Source: Alphaproteobacteria bacterium (lineage in GTDB: Bacteria > Pseudomonadota > Alphaproteobacteria > UBA8366 > JADFVY01). From it: a stretch of DNA of 7,374 bases. The translations under genes were made by a program, and so were the position numbers. How positions within the stretch are numbered: the stretch's first letter is position 1; each line of letters starts with the position of its first letter. The notes under the pieces were generated by a model. That model was given only the letters and a program-made list of their open reading frames with translations, was not told where the DNA came from and searched no databases. This document shows positions 6,458 through 7,374 of this stretch, piece by piece. The stretch covers positions 1 through 7,374 of the forward strand of contig JAOUMF010000087.1 in assembly GCA_029881615.1 (NCBI GenBank), in the 5' to 3' direction.

Positions 6458-7138
6458 ATGAACGAAACCGTCGCCAATCTTCAGCGCGTCCTTGGCGAGA
6501 TCGCTTCGGCGGCCAGGGAGGCGGACCGCGCACCCGGCGATGTGAGGCTGGTCGCGGTCAGCAAAACCCACGATGCGGACAGCATTCGCCCGGTATTGCA
6601 GGCCGGCCACCGCCTGTTCGGCGAGAACCGGGTGCAGGAGGCGGCGGAAAAATGGCCGGGCTTGCGCGCGGAATTTCCCGATGTCCGGCTGCATCTGATC
6701 GGCCCGCTGCAAACCAACAAGGTTCATCAGGCGCTGGGGCTGTTCGACGTGATCGAAACGGTCGACCGGCCGAAACTGGCCCGCGAAATTGCCAGGGAAG
6801 CGGAAAAAACCGGCCGCATGCCGGACTGTTTCATTCAGGTCAATACCGGTGCGGAACCGCAGAAAGCGGGGGTTTTGCCCGAAGAAGCCGACGCCTTCAT
6901 CGAAAGCTGCCGCAAGGAATTCGGTTTGCCGATCAAGGGGTTGATGTGCATTCCGCCGCTCGACGAAGAGCCCTCGCTGCATTTCGCGCTGCTGCGGGAA
7001 ATCGCCCGGCGCAACGATTTGACCGAGCTGAGCATGGGAATGAGCGGCGACTACCCGGTCGCCATTGCCTTCGGCGCAACGCTGGTGCGGGTCGGAACCG
7101 CTATTTTCGGGGCGCGCGAGCCTTATCCGGCGGGTTAA
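6458..7138 (+). CDS. yggS: PLP-homeostasis protein, YggS/PROSC (PLPBP) family
   Basis: YggS is a cytoplasmic pyridoxal-phosphate-binding protein with an alanine-racemase-like TIM barrel. It has no known enzymatic reaction and buffers PLP and amino-acid pools. The 226-residue product fits the family (234 in E. coli). Lys36 in LVAVSKTH is the PLP Schiff-base lysine, at the same position as in E. coli. Other signatures are LFGENRVQEAAEKW, LHLIGPLQTNK, IQVNTGAEPQKAGV, GLMCIPP, ELSMGMSGDYPVAIAFGATLVRVGTAIFG. The C-terminal phosphate-binding SMGMSxD and R-x-G-x-x-I-F-G motifs are intact. ATG 6458 gives the normal N-terminus, with only a weak GGAA eight bases upstream. A candidate promoter lies directly before it. 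Its last 38 bases overlap the 3' end of the opposite-strand gene. Identification is firm. Confidence 0.96.
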   Translation: MNETVANLQRVLGEIASAAREADRAPGDVRLVAVSKTHDADSIRPVLQAGHRLFGENRVQEAAEKWPGLRAEFPDVRLHLIGPLQTNKVHQALGLFDVIETVDRPKLAREIAREAEKTGRMPDCFIQVNTGAEPQKAGVLPEEADAFIESCRKEFGLPIKGLMCIPPLDEEPSLHFALLREIARRNDLTELSMGMSGDYPVAIAFGATLVRVGTAIFGAREPYPAG

Positions 7139-7374
7139 CGCGGATCGTATCGCCCGGCCGGCATCGGGCCAGGACCGCCAGCAGATCTTCCTGCGCCAGC
7201 GCGACGCAGCCCTCGGTCGGCGCGTAATCGGGCCGCGCCACATGCATGAAGATGGCGCTGCCCTTGCCGGGCACCGGCGGGTCGTCGTTATGACCCAGGA
7301 TTAAGATAACGTCGTAAACCTCGTCGTCACGCCATAATTTTTCGTGTCTGGCGGAAAATGGCAGCCCCACCGGG
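7101..7374 (-). CDS. L,D-transpeptidase catalytic (YkuD) domain protein, 5' end outside window
   Basis: L,D-transpeptidases form 3-3 peptidoglycan cross-links or attach proteins to peptidoglycan in the periplasm. About 90 C-terminal residues are present, ending at TAG (7103-7101). The active-site region is clear: the catalytic His in AIFMHVARPDYAPTEGC and the nucleophile Cys about 14 residues later in PTEGCVAL, followed by LLAVLARCRPGDTIRV. The usual Ser-His-Gly-Cys is Thr-Glu-Gly-Cys here, a variant I know from proteobacterial members of the YkuD family whose exact role is less studied. The upstream stretch LWRDDEVYDVILILGHNDD also matches that group. The start codon and any signal peptide lie beyond the window, since the Met codon at 7370 is internal to the conserved domain. 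The gene ends inside the yggS coding region on the other strand. Confidence 0.85.
   Translation of the reverse strand, partial: PVGLPFSARHEKLWRDDEVYDVILILGHNDDPPVPGKGSAIFMHVARPDYAPTEGCVALAQEDLLAVLARCRPGDTIRVNPPDKARAPRK

Noticed and set aside
6276..6461. A plus-strand ORF that ends in an ATGA overlap with yggS
   Set aside because: Its product is a low-complexity Pro/Arg/Ser-rich sequence, it runs through the candidate yggS promoter, and it has no ribosome site.
4921..7227. A 768-codon open frame on the plus strand across the oxygenase and yggS genes
   Set aside because: It is the shadow frame of real genes. The oxygenase on the minus strand and yggS in another frame both carry complete family motifs, and this frame shows none.

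Overview
The window is ordinary housekeeping chromosome from a GC-rich bacterium, most likely an alphaproteobacterium and perhaps from the Rhodospirillales. The evidence for this is the high G/C at third codon positions, an ftsK-lolA-xth order that I associate with alphaproteobacteria, and a perfect TTAA-N7-TTAA box of the CtrA type in one intergenic region. There is no rRNA, tRNA, CRISPR array, insertion sequence or phage gene. I found no clearly new multi-gene system. The most interesting signals are in the noncoding DNA.

Layout. Positions 1-1599 (+) carry the C-terminal two thirds of the DNA translocase FtsK, cut by the window start. It overlaps lolA (+), the periplasmic lipoprotein carrier. 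A weak T-rich terminator separates lolA from a class I glutamine amidotransferase of the gamma-glutamyl-GABA hydrolase family (2282-3094, +). A 10-bp GC hairpin then precedes xth, exonuclease III (3173-3958, +). A 315-bp gap follows (3959-4273). It holds the CtrA-like box with a spaced -10 hexamer, a GANTC site, small hairpins and two tiny ORFs linked by ATGA overlaps. It leads into a histidine phosphatase (4274-4867, +).

The phosphatase converges with a JmjC/cupin oxygenase resembling ribosomal oxygenases (4960-6189, -). Between them lies an 8-bp-period tandem repeat built on the palindrome GGCGCC. A 268-bp divergent intergenic region with a candidate promoter and three GANTC sites separates the oxygenase from yggS, the PLP-homeostasis protein (6458-7138, +). 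The yggS 3' end overlaps the 3' end of a convergent L,D-transpeptidase-domain gene (7101-7374, -), which runs off the window.

How the genes work together. FtsK and LolA both serve the envelope and division and probably share a transcript. The amidotransferase, xth and phosphatase lie on the same strand but look like separate units, given the hairpins and the long gap. The CtrA box and the clustered GANTC motifs suggest cell-cycle input at two intergenic regions. That is an inference from motifs alone.
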